The notes beneath the pieces were generated by a model. That model saw nothing but the letters and a program-made list of their open reading frames with translations. It did no database searches and was not told the origin of the DNA. Below, in pieces: positions 1 to 8,413 of a stretch of 54,496 nucleotides of DNA (the stretch's first letter is position 1; every line of letters begins with the position of its first letter). The translations under genes and the position numbers were made by a program. The stretch covers positions 150,001 through 204,496 of the forward strand of contig NZ_MWLK01000016.1 in the NCBI RefSeq assembly GCF_002198715.1, given 5' to 3'. The stretch comes from Rhodomicrobium sp. R_RK_3 (GTDB lineage Bacteria > Pseudomonadota > Alphaproteobacteria > Rhizobiales > Rhodomicrobiaceae).

Positions 1-1
1 G

Positions 2-1492
2 CTGCTGCATCTCTGGTCGCTTTCGGTCGAGGTCCAGTTCTATGTGCTCTACCCCCTGCTCCTGATCGCCGCCTGCCGGCTGAAGCGGCTGGCCCTGCTG
101 CTGCTCCTGCTGGGCGCGGCGTCGCTGGCCGCGAGCGTCGCCGTTACGCCCCATCACCAGTCGGCGGCGTTTTTCCTTTTACCGGCGCGCATTTGGGAAT
201 TCGTGCTCGGCGGCCTCGTCTGGATTTATGGGCGCCACCTCCCGCCCCGGTGGGGGAAGCCGGCCGCCGTCGCGGGCCTCGCCCTGATTTTCCTCAGCAT
301 TATGACTTTCCGCGAGGCCATCGCGTTTCCCGGCTGGATCGCGCTTCTTCCCGCCGCCGGGACGGCGCTGGTGATCGCGGCGCGCCAGCAATTCCGGCTG
401 TTCGACTCCCCGCTGACGCAATGGCTCGGGGCAATCAGCTATTCCCTCTATCTGTGGCATTGGCCGGTATGGATCGCCGCCCAGCATTACGGCCTGCCGC
501 CGGCGCCGCTCACCGCCGGCCTGCTGATCCTGGTCTCGGCGGGGCTCGGCGCGGCCTCCTATCATTTGATCGAGCGCCGTCCCCTGGGCTTCCGCCTGCC
601 GGCGCGTCGGATTCCCGGCTTCGCGGTCAATGGCGGCGCCTTCGCGCTGGTCGCCTGCTCGGCCTTCACCGTCACCGCCAATCAGGGATTTCCCGGACGC
701 GTGCCGGAAATGATCCGCGACGTCGTCCCGCATTTCGTTGCCGACCGCGAGAGACTCACCGGCTCGCGCGTCTGCTTCCTGAAACTGGACGAAGGCCCGA
801 GCGCATTCACCGACCGCTGCTTCGAGCGGCGGCATGGCGGTGCGGGGCCGACGGTCTTCGTGTGGGGCGATTCCTATGCCGCCCATATCGGGCTCGGCAT
901 CGACGCCGCACCCGGTTTCGACGACATCAACCTGATCGGCACCACCTCGCCCGGCTGTTTTCCGGTGCTGGACGCCCCCGCCAAATTCAACCGCCACTGC
1001 ACGGAGAACAATGCGCGCACGCTGGCGGAGATCGATCGCGTCAAGCCCGATACGATCATCCTCGGAGGGCGCTGGCTCTACGCCGCGACGGATGGCTTCG
1101 ACATCGCGCCCGCTTTGGCGAGGACGGCGGATTTTCTGCTGGCGAAGGGCATCAAGGTCGTCGTCATCGGACCGAATCCGGAATGGCTGCCGACGCTGTC
1201 GGCGCGCCTGCTGCAGGAAAGCTTCGCCAGGGGCGGGGTCATTCCGGACCGAATGACGGACGCCTCGCAAAAGGACGGCTGGGCGCTCGACAGGCGGATT
1301 GCGGAGGCGCTGACCGGGCGCGCCGTGAAATACGTCTCGCTCTACAAGCTGCTCTGCTCGGCCGAGGGCTGCCGCACCACCGTCCCGCGCGAGGGCGAGC
1401 GCGAACTCACCGTCTATGATTACGGCCACCTGACCATTCCGGCCGCCGCCTTCATCGCCGCTGCCTCATTCGGCGAAGCCGATCTGCGATAG
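2..1492 (+). CDS. Acyltransferase 3 family membrane protein with C-terminal SGNH domain (5' partial)
   Basis: The reading frame is already open at the window edge. The first residues visible (LLHLWSLSVEVQFYVLYPLL) match the conserved WSLxVExQFYxxYP block of acyltransferase-3 (OafA/YrhL-like) proteins, so the start lies upstream of the window. About six hydrophobic segments follow in the first 220 visible residues. A soluble C-terminal part carries an SGNH-hydrolase-like GDS block (VWGDSYAAHIG) and a late DYGHLT block that could hold the Asp-His pair. Proteins of this type transfer acyl groups, usually acetyl, from the cytoplasm to cell-surface glycans such as lipopolysaccharide, exopolysaccharide or peptidoglycan. 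The glycan acceptor cannot be told from this sequence. It converges on the hydrolase gene that follows, with a strong hairpin between them. Confidence 0.88.
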   Translation: MLHLWSLSVEVQFYVLYPLLLIAACRLKRLALLLLLLGAASLAASVAVTPHHQSAAFFLLPARIWEFVLGGLVWIYGRHLPPRWGKPAAVAGLALIFLSIMTFREAIAFPGWIALLPAAGTALVIAARQQFRLFDSPLTQWLGAISYSLYLWHWPVWIAAQHYGLPPAPLTAGLLILVSAGLGAASYHLIERRPLGFRLPARRIPGFAVNGGAFALVACSAFTVTANQGFPGRVPEMIRDVVPHFVADRERLTGSRVCFLKLDEGPSAFTDRCFERRHGGAGPTVFVWGDSYAAHIGLGIDAAPGFDDINLIGTTSPGCFPVLDAPAKFNRHCTENNARTLAEIDRVKPDTIILGGRWLYAATDGFDIAPALARTADFLLAKGIKVVVIGPNPEWLPTLSARLLQESFARGGVIPDRMTDASQKDGWALDRRIAEALTGRAVKYVSLYKLLCSAEGCRTTVPREGERELTVYDYGHLTIPAAAFIAAASFGEADLR

Positions 1493-1500
1493 GAGGTACG

Positions 1501-1530
1501 CTCTCCGCCGGCGCAAAGGCCGGCGGAGAG
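1501..1530. terminator. Perfect 12-bp stem hairpin between convergent genes
   Basis: CTCTCCGCCGGC at 1501-1512 pairs perfectly with GCCGGCGGAGAG at 1519-1530 around a 6-base loop. It lies just after the acyltransferase stop codon and just after the end of the convergent hydrolase gene, so it can serve both strands. There is no clear T tract, which is common for terminators in GC-rich genomes. Confidence 0.7.
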
Positions 1531-1546
1531 GCGTGAGCACCGGCGG

Positions 1547-2413
1547 TCAGGCCGCCGCACCCGCCATGGGGCGGTCTGCGCTCTGCTTAGCCTCGGCCTG
1601 GATGAAAGCGAGGAGGTCCGCATTGACCCTGTCCTTCATGGTCGAGCACATGCCATGCGGACCGCCTTCATAGATCTTCAGCGTCGCGTCCTTGATCAGC
1701 TTCGACGACAGCATCGCCGCGGCGGCGATAGGAACGATCTGGTCGTCATCGCCATGCAGGATCAGCGTCGGGACGTCGAATTTCTTCAGATCCTCGGTGA
1801 AATCCGTCTCCGAGAAGGCTTTGACGCAATCGTAGACGCCCTTGAAGCCGGCGAGCATTCCCTGCAGCCAGAAGGACTCGCGCAGCCCTTCTGAGACTTT
1901 TGCGCCCGGCCGGTTGAAACCGTAGAACGGCATGCTGAGGTCCTTGAAGAATTGCGCCCGGTCGGCCTGGATGCCGTCGCGGATCTGGTCGAAGACCTCG
2001 ATGGGCGTGCCCTTGGGATTGGCCGATGTCTTCAGCATCAGCGGCGGCACGGCGGCGATCAGCACCGCCTTGGCGACGCGCCCGGTGCCGTGGCGGCCGA
2101 TATAGCGCGCGACCTCGCCGCCGCCCATCGAGTGGCTCACCAAAATCGCCTTCTTCAGGTCGAGCGTATCGACCAGTTCCGCCAGGTCGTCGGCGAAAGT
2201 GTCGTAATCATAGCCGTCCCAGGGCTGGCTGGAGCGGCCATGGCCGCGCCGGTCGTGCGCGATACAGCGGAATCCGCGGGATGCCAGGAAGAACATCTGG
2301 TCCTCGAAAGCGTCCGCGCTGAGCGGCCAGCCATGGCTGAAGACGACAGGCTGTCCCTTGCCCCAATCCTTGTAATAGATCCGGGTGCCGTCCTTTGTGG
2401 TGATCCTTGGCAT
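1547..2413 (-). CDS. Alpha/beta hydrolase, non-heme haloperoxidase/arylesterase type
   Basis: This is a 288-residue single-domain alpha/beta hydrolase. It shows the oxyanion-hole HGWP motif near residue 30, a nucleophile elbow SHSMGG near residue 95, an acid in HGDDDQIVP, and a late GGPHG histidine. These features and the length match the cofactor-free haloperoxidase/arylesterase group, which hydrolyses esters and can perform perhydrolysis in vitro. The natural substrate is unknown. The frame stays open well upstream. I chose the ATG at 2413 because [18 protein letters not shown] is the usual family N-terminus and everything upstream is unlike the family. The gene stands alone, converging on the acyltransferase. 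Confidence 0.9.
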   Translation of the reverse strand: MPRITTKDGTRIYYKDWGKGQPVVFSHGWPLSADAFEDQMFFLASRGFRCIAHDRRGHGRSSQPWDGYDYDTFADDLAELVDTLDLKKAILVSHSMGGGEVARYIGRHGTGRVAKAVLIAAVPPLMLKTSANPKGTPIEVFDQIRDGIQADRAQFFKDLSMPFYGFNRPGAKVSEGLRESFWLQGMLAGFKGVYDCVKAFSETDFTEDLKKFDVPTLILHGDDDQIVPIAAAAMLSSKLIKDATLKIYEGGPHGMCSTMKDRVNADLLAFIQAEAKQSADRPMAGAAA

Positions 2414-2565
2414 GAAGGCTTCCTTCGTCGCTGGGGGTGAATACGACGCCGCTTCGCCCCGGACAGGGGCTGGGGGGAAGCGTAAGCCGACGAGGATGAT
2501 GGCGATTGCCGATGATTGAGCCGATTTGCCCGATCCTTGCGCGATTTGCGCTGAGAACCGGCGCC

Positions 2566-3225
2566 TTAAGGCCCGGGCCGCTCCCAGGGCTCGAGGCCGA
2601 AATGGTCGACGAGGTCGCGGATCTGCTCGGGCGACAGCAGGCGCGGATTGAGGCCGCGCAGCAGGAGATGCAGCTTGGCGGTCTCTTCCAGCTCTTCGGT
2701 GGCGTAGATGGCGGCCTCCAGCGTCTCCCCCGCGACGACCGGGCCGTGATTGGCCAGCAGGACGGCGCTGTGGCGTCCGGCGAGGCCGCGAATGGCGTCG
2801 GCGACCGCTGGATCGCCGGGGCGATAATAGGGCACCAACGCCGCCCGTCCGACGCGCATGATCGAATAGGCCGTCAGTGGCGGGAAGACATTGGCCGGGT
2901 CGATCCCCGGCAGCATCGAGACGGCGACCGAATGCGTCGAATGCAGATGCACCACGGCGCGTGCGCTGCCCCGCGTTTCGTAGAGCGCGCTGTGCAGCGG
3001 CATCTCCTTGGTCGGGGCGGGACCACTGATGAGGCGGCCATCGGCGCCGAGATGCGAGAGTTCGGCCGGATCGAGAAAGCCGAGCGAGGCGTTGGTCGGT
3101 GTCGCCAGCAGGCCGCCATCGTCGAGACACAGGCTGATATTGCCGGACGCGCCCGGCGTCAGCCCGCGCTCGAACAGCGAGCGCGCGAAACGCACGATGG
3201 CTTCGCGCTCGCGGCTTTCGCTCAT
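2566..3225 (-). CDS. otnC: 3-oxo-tetronate 4-phosphate decarboxylase (class II aldolase family)
   Basis: This 219-residue protein belongs to the class II aldolase/AraD fold. Likely zinc-binding histidines are visible in HLHSTH near residue 95 and in NHGPVV near residue 155, with the catalytic acid region in [11 protein letters not shown]. In four-carbon sugar-acid pathways this family decarboxylates 3-oxo-tetronate 4-phosphate to dihydroxyacetone phosphate. The assignment comes mainly from its partner: its ATG overlaps the otnK stop by 4 bases (ATGA), so the two are translationally coupled. The dehydrogenase and isomerase steps are encoded divergently next door. L-fuculose-phosphate-type aldolases share the fold, so the name would be weaker without that context. 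Confidence 0.88.
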   Translation of the reverse strand: MSESREREAIVRFARSLFERGLTPGASGNISLCLDDGGLLATPTNASLGFLDPAELSHLGADGRLISGPAPTKEMPLHSALYETRGSARAVVHLHSTHSVAVSMLPGIDPANVFPPLTAYSIMRVGRAALVPYYRPGDPAVADAIRGLAGRHSAVLLANHGPVVAGETLEAAIYATEELEETAKLHLLLRGLNPRLLSPEQIRDLVDHFGLEPWERPGP

Positions 3226-4496
3226 GGCGCGCGCCCCGCCAGGGTGGCGGCGGCCTTCTCGAAGAAATCCGCCGCGCCGAAATTGCCGGATTTGAGGGCA
3301 AGACCGAGGGGCTGGCCGCGCCTGCCGCTGAGCGCGGGCACGCCGGGATCGATCTCCGGCCCGATGTCGAGGCGGTCGATCTCCAAGGCGCTGACGACGG
3401 CGCCCGAGGTTTCGCCGCCCGCCACGACCAGCCGCACGACGCCGCGATCGTTGAGCATAACGGCGAGGTCGCCGAAGAAGCGCTCGATCGCCTCGGCCAC
3501 CGCCTCGCGGCCATGGCGCTCCTGCATCGCGCGCACCTCGTCGGGCGTCGCCGTCGAATAGCAGATCGGGGCGAGGCCGATGCGCTCCATCATGAACGCA
3601 TGCGCCTGCTCGGCGGTCAGGCTGCCGCTCATCAGCCGGTCGATTTCGAGGGCGAGGCCGGGATGGCGCGCCGTGTAGATCTTGACCTGCTCCTGCGTCG
3701 CGCCCGAACAGCTTCCGGCGAGCACGGCGGCGGGTCCCTCCACTGCCTCGAACGCCGAGCCGGTGTTGGCGAGCAGCCCCGCGCGCGCGAAATTGGCGGG
3801 CAGGCCGAGTGCGATGCCGGAGCCGCCGGTGAGGAAAGGCGCGTCGGTTAGCGCCGCACCGATGGCGAGCAAGTCGGCGTCGGTGATGGCGTCGACGATG
3901 ACCAGCGTTTCGCCACGTCCCGCCGCCTCGCGGAGCGCCGCCGCGATGGCGTCCGCGCCCCGGCTCACCACCGGCCACGGCACCAGACCGACCGGCGTCC
4001 GCGTCTGCAAAGCCAGCCAGCGGCGCAGATCGGGATCGGTCATCGGATTGAGCGGATGTTTCTCCATGCCCGACTCCGATAGCAGCCGGCCGTTCACGAA
4101 CAGATGCCCCTGATAAATCGTCCGCCCCGTCGCCGGGAAGGCCGGGCAGGCGACGACGGCTTTCGCGCCGAGCGCATCCGCCAGCGCCTCGCCGACCGGG
4201 CCGATATTGCCCTTGGGCGTCGAATCGAAGGTAGAGCAATATTTGAACAGGAATTGGCGGCAGCCTTGGCGGCGCAGCCAATCGAGCGCCGCGAGCGACT
4301 GGCCGATGGCGGCGCTTGCCGGAATCGACCGGCTCTTCAAGGCGACGACCCCCGCCTCGCAATCGGCTGCGGCCTCGCCCGCCGGCACGCCGATGAACTG
4401 CGTCGTGCGCATGCCGCCCTTGGCCAGCGTGTTGGCGAGGTCGCTCGCGCCTGTAAAATCGTCGGCGATGCAGCCTAGCAGCATGTCGGTCCTCAT
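3222..4496 (-). CDS. otnK: 3-oxo-tetronate kinase (four-carbon acid sugar kinase, DUF1537 family)
   Basis: The 424-residue length and two-domain layout are those of four-carbon acid sugar kinases. The N-terminal substrate domain opens with [18 protein letters not shown], the family hallmark. The C-terminal nucleotide-binding domain has [12 protein letters not shown] near residue 345 and a late [11 protein letters not shown] block. The enzyme would phosphorylate 3-oxo-tetronate at C4 using ATP, feeding OtnC. The start at 4496 was kept; a second Met four codons later (MLLGCIADD) is an equally good start. It is the first gene of the leftward otnK-otnC pair and faces ltnD across a 99-base promoter region. 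Confidence 0.92.
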   Translation of the reverse strand: MRTDMLLGCIADDFTGASDLANTLAKGGMRTTQFIGVPAGEAAADCEAGVVALKSRSIPASAAIGQSLAALDWLRRQGCRQFLFKYCSTFDSTPKGNIGPVGEALADALGAKAVVACPAFPATGRTIYQGHLFVNGRLLSESGMEKHPLNPMTDPDLRRWLALQTRTPVGLVPWPVVSRGADAIAAALREAAGRGETLVIVDAITDADLLAIGAALTDAPFLTGGSGIALGLPANFARAGLLANTGSAFEAVEGPAAVLAGSCSGATQEQVKIYTARHPGLALEIDRLMSGSLTAEQAHAFMMERIGLAPICYSTATPDEVRAMQERHGREAVAEAIERFFGDLAVMLNDRGVVRLVVAGGETSGAVVSALEIDRLDIGPEIDPGVPALSGRRGQPLGLALKSGNFGAADFFEKAAATLAGRAP

Positions 4497-4595
4497 CTTT
4501 TGGGCAGGCTTTGCCCATTAAATTAGCAGCTATGCAAGCGCTGTCATTGGCCTAATTATGGGCGATGCAGAGTCCATCTTCGTTAAGGAGCGCCG
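4497..4595. promoter_or_regulatory. Divergent otnK/ltnD promoter region with operator-like inverted repeat
   Basis: The 99 bases between the divergent start codons are AT-richer than their surroundings. GCCCATTAAATTAG at 4513-4526 is an inverted copy of CTAATTATGGGC at 4552-4563, with a two-base length difference in the AT core. A second inverted repeat, TGGGCA (4501-4506) and TGCCCA (4512-4517), shares its right arm with the first. One repressor controlling both arms is the simple reading. No regulator gene is adjacent, so it must act from elsewhere. The ltnD ribosome site AAGGAG is at 4585-4590. Confidence 0.6.
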
Positions 4596-5525
4596 ATGCC
4601 ATCGCCGAACGGGACGCAGAACCGCAAAGCCGCAGTCATCGGGCTCGGCGCCATGGGGCTGGGCATGGCGTCCTCGCTCGTCAGGGCGGGCTTCGATGTG
4701 ACCGGCTACGACATCGCCGAATTGGCCCTCGACCGGCTGGAGGCAGCGGGCGGCCGCCGCGCCTCATCGCCGGCCAAGGCTGCTGATGGAGCCGACATCG
4801 TGGTCAGCGTCGTCGTCAATGCGGCGCAGACCGAGGCGGCGCTGTTCGGGCCGGAGGGCTGCGCGGCGGCGATGCCGGACGGCGCGGTGTTCGTCTCCTG
4901 CGCGACCATGTCGCCGGAAGCCGCGCGCGCCCTCGCCGCGCGGGTCGAGGGCGCGGGACGCCTCTATCTCGACGCGCCGATCAGCGGCGGCGCCAAGCGG
5001 GCGGCCGAAGGCGCGCTCACCATCCTGACCTCGGGCACGCCCGCCGCCTTCGAAAAAGCCCGCCCTGCCCTCGCCGCCATGGCGCAGACGGTGCATGAAC
5101 TCGGCGCGGAGCCAGGCATCGCGGCGGCATTCAAGATGATCAACCAGCTTTTGGCGGGGGTCCACATCGCGGCGGCCTGCGAGGCGATCACCTTTGCGGC
5201 CAAGCAAGGGCTCGACATCGGCAAGGTCTATGAGGTCATCACCCAGGCCGCCGGCAATTCCTGGATGTTCGAAAACCGCGTGCCGCATGTGCTGGAGGGC
5301 GATTACACGCCGCTTTCCGCCGTCAACATCTTCACCAAGGATCTCGGCATCATCATGGATATGGGCCGCGCCGCCAATTTCCCGGTGCCGATGGCGGCGA
5401 CCGCGCTGCAGCTTTTCACCATGACCTCGGCGTCGGGCATGGGCCGCGACGACGATGCCTCGGTCGCCCGCTTCTACGCCCGGACCGCCGGCGTGACGCT
5501 GCCCGAGAAGACGCCCAAGGACTGA
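4596..5525 (+). CDS. ltnD: L-threonate dehydrogenase (beta-hydroxyacid dehydrogenase family)
   Basis: This 309-residue protein has a Rossmann nucleotide-binding motif GLGAMGLGMA at residues 17-26. It also has the substrate-binding block DAPISGGAKRAAEG near residue 125 and the catalytic lysine in AFKMINQLLAG near residue 175. These are standard features of the 6-phosphogluconate/3-hydroxyisobutyrate dehydrogenase family. In this gene setting it should oxidise L-threonate to 2-oxo-tetronate with NAD. The ATG follows AAGGAG by 5 bases, which fixes the start. It is followed after 10 bases by otnI. D-erythronate or a related tetronate is the main alternative substrate, since family members differ only subtly. 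Confidence 0.9.
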   Translation: MPSPNGTQNRKAAVIGLGAMGLGMASSLVRAGFDVTGYDIAELALDRLEAAGGRRASSPAKAADGADIVVSVVVNAAQTEAALFGPEGCAAAMPDGAVFVSCATMSPEAARALAARVEGAGRLYLDAPISGGAKRAAEGALTILTSGTPAAFEKARPALAAMAQTVHELGAEPGIAAAFKMINQLLAGVHIAAACEAITFAAKQGLDIGKVYEVITQAAGNSWMFENRVPHVLEGDYTPLSAVNIFTKDLGIIMDMGRAANFPVPMAATALQLFTMTSASGMGRDDDASVARFYARTAGVTLPEKTPKD

Positions 5526-5535
5526 GGGACCGCCG

Positions 5536-6312
5536 ATGCCGCGCTTTGCCGCCAATCTATCGATGATGTTCACCGAACTGCCTTTCCCCGACCGCTTCAA
5601 GGCGGCGGCGGACGCGGGCTTTACCGCCGTCGAATATCTCTTCCCCTATGAGTGGGACGCCGGTCTGGTGGGCAAACTGCTCGCCGATAACGGCCTGACG
5701 CAGGCCCTGTTCAACGCCCCGCCCGGCGACTGGCAGAAGGGCGAGCGCGGCATGGCGGCGATCCCCGGACGCGAGGCGGAATTCCGCGATTCCATCGATC
5801 TGGCGCTGCGCTATGCCGAGGCGACCGGCGTGCGGCGCATCCACGTGATGGCCGGGCTCACCGAGGTCAACGACGCGACCAAGGCGACCTTCCGCGACGC
5901 TGTGGCCTATGCCGCCGAACGTTTCGCGCCGCAGGGCATCGACGTGATGCTGGAGCCGATCAACGGCCGCAACATGCCCGGCTATTTCCTCAACGATTTT
6001 GCCCGCGCCGCCGCGCTGATCGAGGATTTGGGCCGCCCCAATGTCCGGCTGCAATTCGACATCTATCACCGGCAGATCATGCATGGCGATGTCGTCAAGG
6101 CGCTGCAGGCGCTGCTGCCGATCACCGGCCATGTGCAGGTCGCCAGCGTGCCGAGCCGCCACGAGCCGGACGATGAGGAGCTGAACTACCCTTTCCTCTT
6201 CGCCGAACTCGACCGGCTCGGCTATGACGGCTTCGTCGGCTGCGAATATAACCCGCGCGGCAAGACCACCGATGGGCTCGGCTGGTTCGCGCCCTATGCC
6301 AAGGCGCGCTGA
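5536..6312 (+). CDS. otnI: 2-oxo-tetronate isomerase (hydroxypyruvate isomerase family)
   Basis: The 258-residue TIM-barrel protein begins PRFAANLSMMFTELPF, typical of the hydroxypyruvate-isomerase/OtnI family. Two catalytic glutamates are visible in VMLEPINGRN (about residue 140) and GCEYNPRG (about residue 237), with metal-binding context QFDIYH between them. It would isomerise 2-oxo-tetronate to 3-oxo-tetronate, linking LtnD to the OtnK-OtnC branch encoded on the other strand. It sits 10 bases after ltnD and is surely cotranscribed. Hydroxypyruvate isomerase is the alternative activity, but the four-gene context favours OtnI. Confidence 0.9.
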   Translation: MPRFAANLSMMFTELPFPDRFKAAADAGFTAVEYLFPYEWDAGLVGKLLADNGLTQALFNAPPGDWQKGERGMAAIPGREAEFRDSIDLALRYAEATGVRRIHVMAGLTEVNDATKATFRDAVAYAAERFAPQGIDVMLEPINGRNMPGYFLNDFARAAALIEDLGRPNVRLQFDIYHRQIMHGDVVKALQALLPITGHVQVASVPSRHEPDDEELNYPFLFAELDRLGYDGFVGCEYNPRGKTTDGLGWFAPYAKAR

Positions 6313-6471
6313 GGGGCGGCGGCTACTGTTGAAACGCATCTCCGCCGTCTGACATCTTACGGAAATCAATCCCTGACGTGTATTTTCGCGCCGGGGGCGT
6401 CAATGCGGTGATGGGCGAGGCCCGGCGGCGATGATCCTCCCGACATTTGGCATCAAGGCGGCGATACCAGC

Positions 6472-8100
6472 ATGGACCCAGCGCAGCGCGACGCAGAGCT
6501 CTTCGATTATGTGATCGTGGGAGCGGGCGCGGCCGGCTCCATCATCGCCGCCCGGCTGACGGAAGACCCCGGCGTCACGGTCTGCGTGCTCGAAGCGGGG
6601 CCGAGCGATCTCAGGCCCTTCGTGCAGATCCCGGCGGGGTTCACCAAAACCCTTTCGCAGGAAGCCATCACCTGGCAGTTCAGGACCGAGCCGACGGAAA
6701 ACACCGGCGGCCGGCGCATCGCGACGACGCAAGGCCGCGTGGTCGGCGGCTCCGGCTCGATCAACGGCATGATCTATGTGCGCGGCCAGCCGGCCGATTA
6801 CGACCATTGGGCCCAGCTCGGCAATCGCGGCTGGGGCTATCAGGACGTGCTGCCCTATTTCGCCAAGAGCGAGCGCCGCATCGGCCCCGCCGACGACAGG
6901 ATTCACGGCCGCAGCGGGCCGATCCCGGTCACCGACATGGATTGGGTGCATCCGATTTCCGAGGCCTTCATCGGCGCGGCGGTGAAGAGCGGCCTGCCCC
7001 GCAATCCCGACTATAATAATGGCGAGCAGGAAGGCGTCGGCTATTTTCAGCGGACCATCGAGCGCGGTTTCCGGGTCAGCACCGCCGCCGGTTTCCTGCG
7101 CCCGGCGATCAAGCGGGGCCGGGTCAAGCTCATCACCAGCGCCCGCGCTACCCGAATCCTCTTCGACGGCAAGCGCGCCGACGGCGTCAGCTATGTGCGC
7201 ACGCGCGGCGGCATCGAATCGGCGGTCCGCGCCCGCCGCGAAGTCATCCTGTGCGCGGGCACCGTCAACACGGCGCGGCTGCTTCACGTCTCGGGCATCG
7301 GCCCAGCCGATGTCCTGCAAAGCATCGGCGTCGAGGTTCTGAACGGCCTGCCCGGCGTCGGCGAGAACCTGATCGACCATTATTCGGCGCGCATGGTGAT
7401 GAAGGCCAAGCCCGGCCTCGTGACGCTGAACGAGCTGGCGCGCGGCACGAGACTCCTGGCGCAGATCGCGCGCTGGGCGCTGAAGCGTCCGAACATCCTC
7501 GCGCTGGTGCCCTCGCAGGTCTACATGTTCGCCAAATCGGACAAGGCGCTCGACCTGCCCGACCTGCAATGCGTCTTCACGCCGGGCAGCTACAAGGAGG
7601 GCCGGCATTATGTGCTCGACCATTATCCCGGCGTCACCGGCGGCGCCTGGCAGCACCGGCCGCGCAGCAAGGGCTATGTCCGCACCGTCTCGACCGACAT
7701 GTATATCGATCCGGTGATCCAGCCGAACTATCTGGAGCACAGCATCGACCAGCAGGTGATGGTGGCGGGCATGAAGCTGGTGCGGGCGCTGCTGCATGCG
7801 CCCGAGCTGAAGGAATACCTGACCGAGGAGACCATTCCGGGCCCGGAGGTCGAGACCGAGGAGGATATGCTCGACTTCTGCCGAAACAACGGCTCGACGG
7901 GGTACCATTTGGTCGGCACCGCGCGCATGGGTCCGGAGAACGATCCAATGGCCGTGGTCGACGACACGCTGCGGGTGCGCGGCCTGGAGCGGCTGCGGGT
8001 GGCGGATGCCTCGGTGATGCCGATGATCCCCTCCGCCAACACCTACGCCGCCACCATGATGATCGCGGAGAAAGCCTCGGACATCATCCGGGGCCGGTAG
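6472..8100 (+). CDS. GMC family FAD-dependent oxidoreductase (choline dehydrogenase-like)
   Basis: The 542-residue protein has an N-terminal FAD dinucleotide-binding motif VGAGAAGSIIAARL. The first GMC signature is GRVVGGSGSINGMIYVRG near residue 90, and a second-signature-like block GTVNTARLLHVSGIGP lies near residue 260. The catalytic His is in GYHLVGTARMG and the paired Asn in PSANTYAATMM near the C-terminus. GMC enzymes oxidise alcohols to aldehydes or ketones, usually passing electrons to quinones or a cytochrome. The substrate is not predictable here. It lies 159 bases downstream of otnI on the same strand and might be read through from that operon, but there is no direct evidence for a role in tetronate use. 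Confidence 0.9.
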   Translation: MDPAQRDAELFDYVIVGAGAAGSIIAARLTEDPGVTVCVLEAGPSDLRPFVQIPAGFTKTLSQEAITWQFRTEPTENTGGRRIATTQGRVVGGSGSINGMIYVRGQPADYDHWAQLGNRGWGYQDVLPYFAKSERRIGPADDRIHGRSGPIPVTDMDWVHPISEAFIGAAVKSGLPRNPDYNNGEQEGVGYFQRTIERGFRVSTAAGFLRPAIKRGRVKLITSARATRILFDGKRADGVSYVRTRGGIESAVRARREVILCAGTVNTARLLHVSGIGPADVLQSIGVEVLNGLPGVGENLIDHYSARMVMKAKPGLVTLNELARGTRLLAQIARWALKRPNILALVPSQVYMFAKSDKALDLPDLQCVFTPGSYKEGRHYVLDHYPGVTGGAWQHRPRSKGYVRTVSTDMYIDPVIQPNYLEHSIDQQVMVAGMKLVRALLHAPELKEYLTEETIPGPEVETEEDMLDFCRNNGSTGYHLVGTARMGPENDPMAVVDDTLRVRGLERLRVADASVMPMIPSANTYAATMMIAEKASDIIRGR

Positions 8101-8143
8101 GGGCTAAGAGCGGCGGCGATATTGCCATCGGTCTCCCCCTCCG

Positions 8144-8248
8144 GTCGTCCCGGACGCCGCAAAGGGGCGAGCCGGGACCCACTCGCCTTTCCGCGAGCAC
8201 ATCGCCGGATGTGAGGTGATTGGGCCCCGGCTCTACGGCCGGGGCGAC
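8144..8248. repeat. Interspersed palindromic element, family B, copy 1
   Basis: The stretch has two nested inverted repeats. The outer arms are GTCGTCCCGG near 8144 and CCGGGGCGAC ending at 8248. The inner arms are GAGCCGGGACC and GGCCCCGGCTC. A clearly related copy lies at 40598-40704. It fills the gap after the GMC gene and contains no plausible reading frame. Confidence 0.75.
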
Positions 8249-8277
8249 AAAAAGAAAGACGGAGGCTGGCGATGAAA

Positions 8278-8391
8278 CCCTCTCCCAGTGGTAGAGGGTG
8301 GCGCGCGAAGCGTGCCGGGTGAGGGGTTAAAAACGATCGGTGAGGCATTACCCCCTCACCCTAACCCTCTCACCACGGGAGAGGGGACTTC
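8278..8391. repeat. Interspersed palindromic element, family C, copy 1
   Basis: The element starts with CCCTCTCCCAGTGGTAGAGGG, continues with GGGTGAGGGG, then has CCCCTCACCCTAACCCTCTC and ends with a GGGAGAGGGG arm. Two related copies lie at 17188-17285 and 54307-54416. The arms are mutually complementary and would form a long imperfect hairpin in RNA. With family B copy 1 it accounts for nearly all of the 313-base gap between the GMC gene and the monooxygenase. Confidence 0.75.
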
Positions 8392-8413
8392 GCTGCGGCG
8401 CGGAGGCATCAGA

